A DNA stretch of 11,563 nt, taken from NCBI GenBank assembly GCA_018899075.1, contig JAHIIS010000134.1, positions 1 through 11,563 on the forward strand, in the 5' to 3' direction. The notes below the pieces were generated by a model. That model was not told the origin of the DNA. It saw only the letters and a list, made by a program, of their open reading frames with translations, and searched no databases. Of the stretch, positions 1 to 6,867 are shown piece after piece (the first letter of the stretch is position 1; each line of letters starts with the position of its first letter). The DNA comes from Candidatus Omnitrophota bacterium (GTDB lineage Bacteria; Omnitrophota; Gorgyraeia; JAFGHF01). A program made the position numbers and the translations under genes.

Positions 1-267
1 AAACATAGATTGGTCCTGGTAAATTCAAGGCCGGTGGACATCCCTTCTTTTTTGGTTAAAACAAAAGACGTTATTTCTATAAAAAGCGATGAAAAGAAAA
101 GAAAGCACTTTCGGGAGATTATTAAACTTACCAAAGAAAGAGCCGTTCCTCAGTGGCTGTCTGTTGAAGGCGAAAACTTACGGGGCGCTGTTACAAAGCT
201 ACCCGAGAGGACAGATGTCCAATTTCCGATTCGCGAGCAATTAATTGTAGAGTTATATTCCAAGTAA
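1..267 (+). CDS. rpsD: 30S ribosomal protein S4, C-terminal part (5' end outside window)
   Basis: The reading frame is open from the first base (first codon AAA) and ends at TAA 265-267, giving 88 residues that match the C-terminal half of ribosomal protein S4. The visible part contains the end of the S4 RNA-binding domain (LVNSRPVDIPSFLVK, compare the usual 'LVNGxxVDIPSYxVK') followed by DVISIK, and the family's typical C-terminus with a Pro-Gln-Trp-Leu segment and final FPIREQLIVELYSK. S4 is a primary 16S rRNA-binding protein of the small subunit. In many bacteria it lies directly before rpoA, as it does here with a 13-base gap, and in E. coli it represses its own operon. An internal TTG at 10 is not a start; the gene is simply truncated by the window. 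Identification is firm. Confidence 0.95.
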   Translation, partial: KHRLVLVNSRPVDIPSFLVKTKDVISIKSDEKKRKHFREIIKLTKERAVPQWLSVEGENLRGAVTKLPERTDVQFPIREQLIVELYSK

Positions 268-280
268 ACAGGGAGGCAAA

Positions 281-1273
281 ATGGGAGTTAAATGGAGAAG
301 CTTTGAAATGCCGAAAAAATTGGAGTGTGATGAATCTGCATATTCCGATTCCTATGCTAAATTTACTGCGGAGCCTTTTGAGCGAGGCTACGGCATTACC
401 GTCGGCAACTCTTTAAGGAGGGTGTTAATTTCTTCTATAGAAGGAAGTGCGGTCACCTCTATTAAAATTGAGGGAGTATTGCACGAATTCTCCAGCATCC
501 CCGGCATCGTCGAAGATGTCCCCGAGATTGTTTTAAACATAAAGAAACTGATTCTTCGCACGCATACCAAGAGCCCCAAGACAATTTTTATCAAGGCAGA
601 AAAAAAAGGAGAAGTCAAGGCGCAGGATATTATTACCGATGAAACAACCGAAATTATAAACCCCGATTTACACATAGCCACTCTTTCTAAAAATACAAAG
701 TTTTACGTAGAGATAGAAGTGGGCCGGGGCCGCGGTTATGTTCCTGCCGAAAGGAACAAGAAAGAAGCTCATGTCGTCGGGGTCATTCCTATAGATTCTA
801 TATTTTCGCCGGTAACAAAAGTCAATTTCCACGTGGAGAATACCCGCGTCGGACAGATGACCGATTACGACCGGCTCATCCTGGAGATCTGGACAAACAA
901 AAGTATGAGCCCCAAAGAAAGCCTCCTTTATGCCTCTAATATACTCCAAAAGCACCTGGAGGTGTTTGTAAATTACGGCAAGTTACCCGAAGAAGAAGAG
1001 GCAGAGGAAACCGAAGAAGATCAGGAAGTTTATGAAAAATTGAGGCAGCCTATCTCTGAGCTTGAGCTTTCGGTAAGAAGCGCCAATTGTTTAGAAGAGG
1101 CGAAAATTAAAACCATCGGGGACCTTGTCCAAAAGACAGAGATGGAGATGCTCAAATATAGAAACTTCGGCAAAAAATCTTTAGCTGAGATTAACAATAT
1201 TCTTAGTTCAATGGCTCTATCCCTGGGAATGAAAGTCGATATGAAGAAATTAAAGAAGAAGCGAAAGGCATAA
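281..1273 (+). CDS. rpoA: DNA-directed RNA polymerase subunit alpha
   Basis: This encodes the RNA polymerase alpha subunit (330 aa, the usual length), which dimerises to nucleate assembly of the enzyme and contacts promoter UP elements and activators. The N-terminal domain (about 1-232) is recognisable from the E-R-G-(F/Y)-G-(T/I)-T-(L/V)-G-N-S-L-R-R-V-L assembly motif and from HEFSSIPGIVEDV. A strongly acidic linker (residues 237-249, nearly all Glu/Asp) leads to the C-terminal domain (about 254-315), which has the VRSANCL motif. The DNA-contacting residues equivalent to E. coli R265, N268, C269, G296, K298 and S299 are present as R266, N269, C270, G297, K298/K299 and S300. The protein ends in a very basic tail (KKLKKKRKA). 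The ATG is preceded by GGGAGG at 271-276. It lies between rpsD and rplQ, as in the standard alpha operon. Confidence 0.98.
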   Translation: MGVKWRSFEMPKKLECDESAYSDSYAKFTAEPFERGYGITVGNSLRRVLISSIEGSAVTSIKIEGVLHEFSSIPGIVEDVPEIVLNIKKLILRTHTKSPKTIFIKAEKKGEVKAQDIITDETTEIINPDLHIATLSKNTKFYVEIEVGRGRGYVPAERNKKEAHVVGVIPIDSIFSPVTKVNFHVENTRVGQMTDYDRLILEIWTNKSMSPKESLLYASNILQKHLEVFVNYGKLPEEEEAEETEEDQEVYEKLRQPISELELSVRSANCLEEAKIKTIGDLVQKTEMEMLKYRNFGKKSLAEINNILSSMALSLGMKVDMKKLKKKRKA

Positions 1274-1279
1274 GGAAAG

Positions 1280-1801
1280 ATGCGCCACCGAAAATTTTCA
1301 CAGAGACTTAGCCGGCCTATGGGCCAGAGGCGCGCTTTGCTGCGCAATATGGTAATTAACCTTTTGAAATATCAAAAGATTAAAACTACAAAGGCAAAGG
1401 CCCGCTTCGTCCGCTCTTCCCTTGAGCGTTTAATCTCATTAGCCAAGAAAGACGGCTTGCAGTCTCGAAGGCAGGCCTATCGAATTCTGGATGATAGAAC
1501 TGCGGTTAATGAATTGTTTTCGCGGATTACTCCTTTGTTTAAAAATAAAAATTCCGGTTTTAGCCGGATAATTCGCGCCTCTTACAGGCGGGGAGACGGC
1601 GCAGAGTTGGTCTTTTTAGAACTCACAGAAAAGGCTCCTGAAGTAAAACCGGCCAAGCCTGCAAAAGTCAAGCCTGAAATTAAACCAGAGGAAAAAGCAA
1701 AGCCTCCCAGAGAAAAACCCAGGCCCCCTAAAGAGTTAAAGCCAAAGAAATTCTTAGGAGGCCTGCGCAAGCTATTTAAAAAAGAGAGAGATTCTTTATG
1801 A
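1280..1801 (+). CDS. rplQ: 50S ribosomal protein L17 with long C-terminal extension
   Basis: Residues 1-116 are a complete ribosomal protein L17: MRHRK start, RPMGQRRALLRNM, then KIKTTKAKA, and the final strand GDGAELVFLEL. L17 is a large-subunit protein near the exit tunnel and normally ends at about 115-130 residues. Here a further 57 residues follow. Residues 117-157 are almost wholly Lys, Pro, Glu and Ala (probably disordered), and 158-173 (FLGGLRKLFKKERDSL) could form a basic amphipathic helix. The start ATG follows AAGGA at 1272-1276, which overlaps the rpoA stop codon. The 3' end overlaps the next gene by ATGA (1798-1801), implying translational coupling to the aminotransferase. Tails on L17 occur in several bacterial lineages; the function of this one is unknown. 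Confidence 0.95.
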   Translation: MRHRKFSQRLSRPMGQRRALLRNMVINLLKYQKIKTTKAKARFVRSSLERLISLAKKDGLQSRRQAYRILDDRTAVNELFSRITPLFKNKNSGFSRIIRASYRRGDGAELVFLELTEKAPEVKPAKPAKVKPEIKPEEKAKPPREKPRPPKELKPKKFLGGLRKLFKKERDSL

Positions 1802-2985
1802 ATTTAGCCCGAAGAGCGGCAGAAATCACCCCTTCCTTGACTCTGGAGATTACATCTAAGGCATCGAGAATGAAAGAAGAGGGGCATAATGTGGTCAATT
1901 TTGCCAGCGGCGAACCAGACTTTGATACTCCCGAATATATAAAAGAGGCTGCAATATGCGCCATCAAAGAAGGCTTCACAAAATATACACCCTCCACAGG
2001 ATACCTAAAATTAAAGGAAGTCATATCCGCAAAATTAAAGAAAGATAACCGCCTTACATTTTCTCCCTCCCAAATCGTAGTAAGCTCGGGGGCAAAACAC
2101 GCTCTTTATAATATCCTGCAGGTTCTCTGTGAGCGAGGGGACGAAGTAGCAATTGCTTCTCCTTATTGGGTAAGCTATCCCCAGATGATAAAACTTGCCG
2201 GCGCAAGAGTTCGTATTATTGAGACTTGCGCAGAGAACAAATTCAAATTGGATAAGAAGTCTTTGGCCTGCGGCATTACCGGAAAAACAAAAGCCCTTAT
2301 TCTTAACAGCCCGGGAAACCCTACCGGCTGTGTATACTCCCGCCAGGAACTTGCGCAGATTGCAGAAGTTGCAATCCGGCACAATCTATATATAATCAGC
2401 GATGAGATATATGAAAAGCTGACTTTTGACGGTAAAAGGCACATATCTTGTGCATCTTTAAATAAAAAAATTTATAAGCGCACTATAGTAGTCAACGGGG
2501 TATCGAAGACCTATGCGATGACCGGATGGAGAATCGGATATCTGGCTTGCGCTTCCCAAAAAATAATTGAGGCTGTAGGCAACTTGCAGAGTCATTCCAC
2601 CTCTAATCCTTGTTCAATCAGCCAAAGAGCTGCCCATGAAGCTTTAAAAGACCCCCGGGAAAAACAACTGCGTCAGATGGTTAAGGAACTGCAGTCAAGG
2701 CGCGATTGCATGTTGCGGGCTCTGAGTAAAATCGCCGGGTTATCTTTCGTTAAACCGGAAGGCACATTTTATGTATTCTGCAATATTTCCAGGGTAAAGC
2801 TGGATTCAATTGCTTTCGCCCGGCGCTTACTTAAAGAGGCCGGGATAGCGGTTGTTCCCGGAATAGCCTTTGGCAGAGACGATTATATTCGCTTAAGCTT
2901 TGCCACAAGTATGGAGCAAATAAAAGAAGGCCTGCGCAGGTTAAAGGACTGGGTTGAAAACAAAGGCTTATGGGTTACACAATAG
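1798..2985 (+). CDS. Pyridoxal-phosphate aminotransferase, aspartate aminotransferase type (class I)
   Basis: A 395-residue fold-type I aminotransferase, probably an aspartate:2-oxoglutarate aminotransferase of the short (Ib, AspB/AspC-like) subgroup. Visible family features are the N-terminal SGEPDFDTP and KYTPSTGYLKLKE segments and the NSPGNPTG motif (N170, N174, with N174 on the PLP ring). Also present are SDEIYE (D202 pairs with the PLP nitrogen, Y205), the Schiff-base lysine K237 in SKTYAMTGWRIGY, and R365 in YIRLSFA, which should bind the substrate alpha-carboxylate. The ATG overlaps the rplQ stop by 4 bases and has a purine-rich GAGAG at 1785-1790. The gene overlaps the following hydro-lyase gene by 16 bases. 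Placement beside aconitase-, isocitrate dehydrogenase- and malate dehydrogenase-like genes fits a role in oxaloacetate/aspartate and glutamate/2-oxoglutarate exchange. A broader aromatic or prephenate aminotransferase activity cannot be excluded. Confidence 0.88.
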   Translation: MNLARRAAEITPSLTLEITSKASRMKEEGHNVVNFASGEPDFDTPEYIKEAAICAIKEGFTKYTPSTGYLKLKEVISAKLKKDNRLTFSPSQIVVSSGAKHALYNILQVLCERGDEVAIASPYWVSYPQMIKLAGARVRIIETCAENKFKLDKKSLACGITGKTKALILNSPGNPTGCVYSRQELAQIAEVAIRHNLYIISDEIYEKLTFDGKRHISCASLNKKIYKRTIVVNGVSKTYAMTGWRIGYLACASQKIIEAVGNLQSHSTSNPCSISQRAAHEALKDPREKQLRQMVKELQSRRDCMLRALSKIAGLSFVKPEGTFYVFCNISRVKLDSIAFARRLLKEAGIAVVPGIAFGRDDYIRLSFATSMEQIKEGLRRLKDWVENKGLWVTQ

Positions 2986-4238
2986 CAGAAAAGATACTCG
3001 GCCAACACAGCCATAGAAAGGTTAAAGCGGGCGATGCGGCGGTTTGCGATATAGACTTTTGTTTCAGCCAGGACGGCACCTCAGAGCTTGTAATTGACAG
3101 TTTTTCCTCTTTAGGCAAAAAAAGAGTTTTTGATAAGCAGAAGTTTTGTATAACAATCGACCACAGCGCTCCCAGCCCCAGACTTTCTATTTCCGACATT
3201 CACCAGAAATTAAGAAGATTTAGTCAAGAGCAAGGCACTCTACTTTTTGATGCGGGCTGCGGCATCTGCCATCAGGTAATTCCGGAGGCCGGGTTTATTC
3301 TTCCCGGCAGTTTAGTGGTAGGGGCCGACTCGCATACCTGTACTTACGGGGCGCTTAATGCCTTTGCCTGCGGTTTCGGCTCTACAGATGTAGCGGTGGC
3401 CTTAGCGAGCGGCAAAAATTGGTTTAGAGTTCCTCAAACAGTCAAATTGATTGTGAAGGGAAACTTACCCAAAGGAGTAACAGCCAAAGACATTATTTTA
3501 CACATAATCGGGCAATTGGGGGCCAATGGTTGCACATATATGGCAGTGGAGTTTTCCGGCCCGGTTATTGATAGCCTGGGTATGGACGGGCGCTTTACAA
3601 TTAGCAATATGGCTGTGGAAATGGGCGCTAAATGCGCTTTATTTTGCGCGGATGAAAAGACATTGCGCTGGCTTAAAAAACGCACAAAAAGAAAATTTAA
3701 GGCTGTCGGCGCCGACAGAGACGCAGACTACAAAGAAATCAAAGAGTTTGATATCTCAAAACTGTCTCCCCAGCTGGCCTGCCCGCACAGCGTAGATAAT
3801 GTAGTCGATATCGAAAAGGTTTTAGGCACGAAGATTGACCTGGCATATCTGGGAACCTGCACTAACGGCAGATTAGGAGATTTAGCGCAGGCGGCGCAAA
3901 TTCTAAAAGAGAGGCGCGTTAAACCGGGTGTTACATTTATTGTAGCTGCCGCTTCAAAAGAGATATATTTACAGGCTGCCAGGCTTAAGATTTTAGAGGT
4001 ATTGTCGCGGGCGGGAGCGGTGGTCTTGCCTGCGGGCTGCGGCCCCTGCGTGGGGACGCACGCAGGAGTTCCTGCCGATAAGCAGACGGTTATCTCTACA
4101 GCGAATAGAAATTTTAAAGGCAGAATGGGAAATCCCCGTGCTTCTATTTTTCTTGGCTCTCCTTTGACTTTAGCCGCCTCGGCGGTGGAGGGAAAAATAG
4201 CCGACCCGCGCAAATACTTCGCAGACACCAGGAGATAA
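2970..4238 (+). CDS. leuC: Two-subunit hydro-lyase, large subunit (LeuC / homoaconitase / aconitase-like)
   Basis: Large [4Fe-4S] subunit (422 aa) of an aconitase-superfamily dehydratase of the short archaeal/bacterial LeuC-HacA type. The start GYTIAEKIL and the GADSHTCTYGALNAF and GFGSTD segments are family hallmarks. The three cluster cysteines are C297 (GTCTNG), C357 and C360 (GCGPCVG). The family isomerises 3-isopropylmalate, homocitrate, citrate or related acids and needs a small subunit, which is encoded at 5289-5795 beyond pilT. ATG 2970 has AAAGG at 2962-2966 and overlaps the aminotransferase gene by 16 bases. No leuA or leuB is adjacent, whereas isocitrate and malate dehydrogenase genes are, so citrate/isocitrate (aconitase) is a serious alternative to 3-isopropylmalate as substrate. 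Family is certain; substrate is inferred from context only, and the symbol reflects family likeness. Confidence 0.9.
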   Translation: MGYTIAEKILGQHSHRKVKAGDAAVCDIDFCFSQDGTSELVIDSFSSLGKKRVFDKQKFCITIDHSAPSPRLSISDIHQKLRRFSQEQGTLLFDAGCGICHQVIPEAGFILPGSLVVGADSHTCTYGALNAFACGFGSTDVAVALASGKNWFRVPQTVKLIVKGNLPKGVTAKDIILHIIGQLGANGCTYMAVEFSGPVIDSLGMDGRFTISNMAVEMGAKCALFCADEKTLRWLKKRTKRKFKAVGADRDADYKEIKEFDISKLSPQLACPHSVDNVVDIEKVLGTKIDLAYLGTCTNGRLGDLAQAAQILKERRVKPGVTFIVAAASKEIYLQAARLKILEVLSRAGAVVLPAGCGPCVGTHAGVPADKQTVISTANRNFKGRMGNPRASIFLGSPLTLAASAVEGKIADPRKYFADTRR

Positions 4239-4239
4239 A

Positions 4240-5286
4240 ATGGATTTAGAGACCCTGCTAAAGAAAGCTCAGGAAAGAGAGGCCTCGGATTTACATATTA
4301 CCGAAAACGCACCCCCGATTTTTCGCATTGACGGAAAACTTTTGTTTACAGACTACAAAAACTTAAGCCGCGAAGACACTAAAGATATGGTTTACGGCAT
4401 ATTGAATGATGAACAGAAAAAGGCTTTTGAAAAAAAGCTGGAATTAGACTTTTCTTTGACTATGCCCGGTGTTCAGCGGCTAAGGGTAAATGCGCATATG
4501 CAAAGGGGGAGTGTAGAGGCCGCCTTTAGATTGGTTAGTTTAAGGATTCGTTCAATCAGAGAATTAGGCCTTCCTCCGATAGTAGAAAGTTTAGCGCGCA
4601 AACCTTGCGGCCTCGTATTAATAACCGGGCCTACGGGGACAGGAAAGACTACGACCCTTGCGGGGATGGTAGATTTAATTAATAAGGAAAGAGAACATTT
4701 GATTGTAGTCATTGAAGACCCTATCGAGTATGTGCACGTCAATAAGAAAAGTGTAATCAAGCAGAGAGAAGTCTATTCCGACACACGTTCTTTTGCCGAG
4801 GCTCTTAAGCATGCCCTGCGCCAGGACCCCAATGTAATCGTCGTAGGGGAGATGCGCGATTTGGAAACGATTTCTACTACCTTAACTGCTGCAGAAACCG
4901 GGCATTTAGTTTTAGCCACTTTGCATACGCCGGATGCCGCACAGACCATCGATAGAATTATTGATGTTTTTCCGCCCTATCAGCAAAGGCAGATAATGGT
5001 TCAGTTGTCTAATTCTTTGCTGGGGGTGGTGGCGCAACGGCTGCTTCCTCAAATGGAAGGACACGGCAGAGTAGCGGCTACGGAGGTGATGATAGCTACT
5101 TCCGCTATCCGTAACCTTATTCGCGAACACGAAACGGAACAACTGCTCACTTTAATCCAAACCGGCTCTCAATACGGAATGAGGACTATGGATAAATCCC
5201 TAAAAGAGCTTTACGATAAAGGCGTAATTTCCTACGAGACAGCCATATCTTTCGCGAAAGAGCCCGCAGAGTTTACAAGGCCTTGA
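4240..5286 (+). CDS. pilT: Type IV pilus retraction ATPase PilT
   Basis: A 348-residue secretion-ATPase-superfamily protein that matches PilT, the hexameric cytoplasmic motor that depolymerises type IV pili and drives twitching and DNA uptake. It begins with the PilT-type N-terminal domain (LLKKAQEREASDLHI, then PPIFRIDGKL). Walker A is GPTGTGKTT at 130-138. The Asp-box lies around IEDPIEYVH, Walker B includes GEMRD with catalytic E204, and the His-box is HTPDA with H229. The PilT-specific AIRNLIRE motif is present near residues 289-296, which argues against PilB/GspE. The start ATG follows AGGAGA (4230-4235), one base after the large hydro-lyase subunit stop. No other pilus gene is in the window. 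Its location between the large and small subunits of one metabolic enzyme is unusual. A PilT-like paralogue such as PilU is less likely given the AIRNLI motif. Confidence 0.96.
   Translation: MDLETLLKKAQEREASDLHITENAPPIFRIDGKLLFTDYKNLSREDTKDMVYGILNDEQKKAFEKKLELDFSLTMPGVQRLRVNAHMQRGSVEAAFRLVSLRIRSIRELGLPPIVESLARKPCGLVLITGPTGTGKTTTLAGMVDLINKEREHLIVVIEDPIEYVHVNKKSVIKQREVYSDTRSFAEALKHALRQDPNVIVVGEMRDLETISTTLTAAETGHLVLATLHTPDAAQTIDRIIDVFPPYQQRQIMVQLSNSLLGVVAQRLLPQMEGHGRVAATEVMIATSAIRNLIREHETEQLLTLIQTGSQYGMRTMDKSLKELYDKGVISYETAISFAKEPAEFTRP
5277..5280 (+). promoter_or_regulatory. Ribosome binding site choosing ATG 5289 for the small hydro-lyase subunit
   Basis: AAGG at 5277-5280 lies 8 bases before ATG 5289 but only 2 bases before the upstream in-frame TTG at 5283. 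The spacing therefore favours ATG 5289, which also gives the family-typical N-terminus ([13 protein letters not shown]). The site lies inside the last codons of pilT, so translation of the two genes is probably coupled. Confidence 0.5.
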
Positions 5287-5288
5287 TT

Positions 5289-5795
5289 ATGAAGAAGATT
5301 GGCCGCGCCTATAAATTTGGGGACGATATCAGCACAGACTTGATTATCTCCGGCAGATACAAGTTTTCTATTCGGAATATGAAAGAACTTGCGAGGCACG
5401 TTATGGAAGACGCAGATGCGCGCTTTTATCGTAAGATTAAAGGAAGGCCTTCTTTTATAGTAGCGGGATGGAATTTCGGTATGGGTTCTTCCCGCGAACA
5501 GGCCCCCCGGGCTATAAAAGAAGCGGGAATCTTAGCGGTAATGGCCAAAAATTTTGCCCGCATTTTTTACCGCAATGCCTTTAATATCGGCCTGGCCCTG
5601 GTAGAGTGCAATACCGACTCGATATCTTCCGGCGATACCCTGGAGCTGGACCTGGATAGAGGCTATTTAAAAAATAAAACCAAAAAAATACGTATCCCTG
5701 TTAAGCCGTTACACCCGATAATGAAGAGTTTACTTAAAAGCGGCGGGGTGGTAAAATATTTTAGCAAACACAAGGGGTTAGACTTTGGCTTATAA
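5289..5795 (+). CDS. leuD: Two-subunit hydro-lyase, small subunit (LeuD / homoaconitase / aconitase-like)
   Basis: Small 'swivel-domain' subunit (168 aa from ATG 5289) that completes the active site of the LeuC-like large subunit at 2970-4238. Family signatures are [16 protein letters not shown] near the N-terminus, [13 protein letters not shown] (residues 61-73), and [15 protein letters not shown]. The substrate-recognition loop follows R23: this protein reads Y24-K25-F26-S27, whereas the characterised methanogen enzymes carry YLVY (isopropylmalate) or YLRT (homoaconitase). The substrate is therefore not predicted by either known code. A TTG at 5283 would add two residues but has poor ribosome-site spacing. 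The gene begins three bases after the pilT stop and overlaps the next gene by 11 bases. Neighbouring isocitrate dehydrogenase suggests citrate/isocitrate as substrate; leucine biosynthesis remains possible. Confidence 0.88.
   Translation: MKKIGRAYKFGDDISTDLIISGRYKFSIRNMKELARHVMEDADARFYRKIKGRPSFIVAGWNFGMGSSREQAPRAIKEAGILAVMAKNFARIFYRNAFNIGLALVECNTDSISSGDTLELDLDRGYLKNKTKKIRIPVKPLHPIMKSLLKSGGVVKYFSKHKGLDFGL
5772..5777 (+). promoter_or_regulatory. Ribosome binding site supporting the TTG start of isocitrate dehydrogenase
   Basis: AAGGGG at 5772-5777 stands 7 bases before TTG 5785. No ATG or GTG lies near the expected N-terminus, and the first beta strand ([10 protein letters not shown]) begins two codons after the TTG. 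This supports TTG as the true start. Confidence 0.65.
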
Positions 5796-6867
5796 TATCA
5801 CGCTTATCCCGGGTGACGGCGTAGGGCCGGAAGTAACCGGGGCCGCCAGAAGGTGCATTGAGGCCACGGGAGTAAATATTCGCTGGGAAGAAGTTATCGC
5901 AGGAAATGAGGCCCTGCGCAAATACGGGGAAGTCCTGCCCGCGGCAACAGTTGCCTCCATTAAAAAAAATAAGGTTGCGCTTAAAGGGCCGGTGATTACG
6001 CCTATTGCCGGGGGGTTTCGTTCTGTGAATGTCCAGATGCGCCAGGCGCTTGAACTTTATGCCTGCGTGCGCCCCTGTAAATGGTATGATGGCGTAAGGA
6101 CCCCTTATAAAAACGTTGATTTAGTGGTAATAAGGGAGAACACCGAAGGCCTTTATTCAGGGATCGAGTTTGAGAAAGGCAAAGAAGATACCCGCAGTCT
6201 CCTGCAGACTATAAACGGTCTTAGCAATAAAAGAATAAGGCCGGATAGCGCTATCAGTATAAAACCTATTTCGGAGACTGCTTCAAGAAGGATTGTGCGC
6301 TTTGCTTTTGAATACGCCGCTGCCAATAAGAGAAAGAAGCTTACCTGCGTCCATAAAGCCAATATTATGAAGTTTACCGACGGCCTCTTTTTAAAAGTAG
6401 CCAGAGAGACAGCCGGAGATTACGAAGGGAAAGTCGAGTTTGAAGATAGGCTGGTTGATAATATGTGCATGCAGTTGGTTCAAAAGCCCCAGGATTACGA
6501 TTGTTTAGTCTTGCCCAATCTTTACGGGGATATTATTTCAGACCTCTGCGCAGGTTTAGTAGGGGGGCTGGGTGTTGCCCCGGGCGCCAATATCGGCGGG
6601 CCTTTCGCTGTTTTTGAACCCACGCACGGGAGTGCCCCAAAATACAAAGGAAAAAATAAGGTAAATCCTACGGCAATGGTCCTTTCCGGAGTATTGATGC
6701 TTAAGTTTATCCGGGAATTTGAGGCTGCCGAAAGGCTGGAACGCGCCGTTAAGCAAGTAATTAAAGAGGGAATATCCGTAACCTACGATTTAAAAGAGGA
6801 TAGAAATGACCCCGCGGCGGTGGGCACCAGTGAAATGGCCGATGCCATTATTGAGAGGCTAAGATGA
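5785..6867 (+). CDS. icd: Isocitrate dehydrogenase (short, IDH3-like; NADP-type cofactor residues)
   Basis: A 360-residue beta-decarboxylating dehydrogenase that should convert isocitrate to 2-oxoglutarate and CO2. The substrate signature is that of isocitrate enzymes, not isopropylmalate enzymes: S80, N82, R86 and R96 align with E. coli Icd S113, N115, R119 and R129. RENTEGLYSGIE supplies the next Arg and Tyr, and HKANIMKFTDGLF the catalytic Lys. Overall likeness is to the short NAD-type family (mitochondrial IDH3-like: NLYGDIISDLCAGLVGGLGVAP). However, the adenosine-pocket residues are K286, Y287 and V293, with Y334 in VTYD, equal to E. coli K344, Y345, V351 and Y391, the NADP set. The start is TTG, overlapping the upstream gene by 11 bases. 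The stop overlaps the malate dehydrogenase start (ATGA). Homoisocitrate or isopropylmalate dehydrogenase is unlikely given the Ser/Asn signature. Confidence 0.9.
   Translation: MAYNITLIPGDGVGPEVTGAARRCIEATGVNIRWEEVIAGNEALRKYGEVLPAATVASIKKNKVALKGPVITPIAGGFRSVNVQMRQALELYACVRPCKWYDGVRTPYKNVDLVVIRENTEGLYSGIEFEKGKEDTRSLLQTINGLSNKRIRPDSAISIKPISETASRRIVRFAFEYAAANKRKKLTCVHKANIMKFTDGLFLKVARETAGDYEGKVEFEDRLVDNMCMQLVQKPQDYDCLVLPNLYGDIISDLCAGLVGGLGVAPGANIGGPFAVFEPTHGSAPKYKGKNKVNPTAMVLSGVLMLKFIREFEAAERLERAVKQVIKEGISVTYDLKEDRNDPAAVGTSEMADAIIERLR

Noticed and set aside
3728..4228. Long minus-strand open frame of 166 codons opposite the large hydro-lyase gene
   Set aside because: It is antisense to highly conserved coding sequence including the Fe-S cysteines and has no recognisable protein motif; it is a shadow of GC-rich codons.
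5791..5796. Perfect TATAAT hexamer at the start of the isocitrate dehydrogenase gene
   Set aside because: No -35-like hexamer lies 16-18 bases upstream, and the bases are explained by Tyr-Asn codons and the overlapping stop of the small hydro-lyase subunit.
5785..6867. Reading the dehydrogenase as LeuB (3-isopropylmalate dehydrogenase) to complete a leuCDB cluster
   Set aside because: The substrate helix has the isocitrate signature Ser80-x-Asn82-x3-Arg86 rather than the Glu/Leu-type residues of LeuB, and the rest resembles isocitrate dehydrogenase.
2970..6867. Alpha-aminoadipate lysine pathway (homoaconitase plus homoisocitrate dehydrogenase plus aminotransferase)
   Set aside because: The Ser/Asn isocitrate signature, the adjacent malate dehydrogenase and the absence of homocitrate synthase or LysW-type genes make a TCA-type module more likely.
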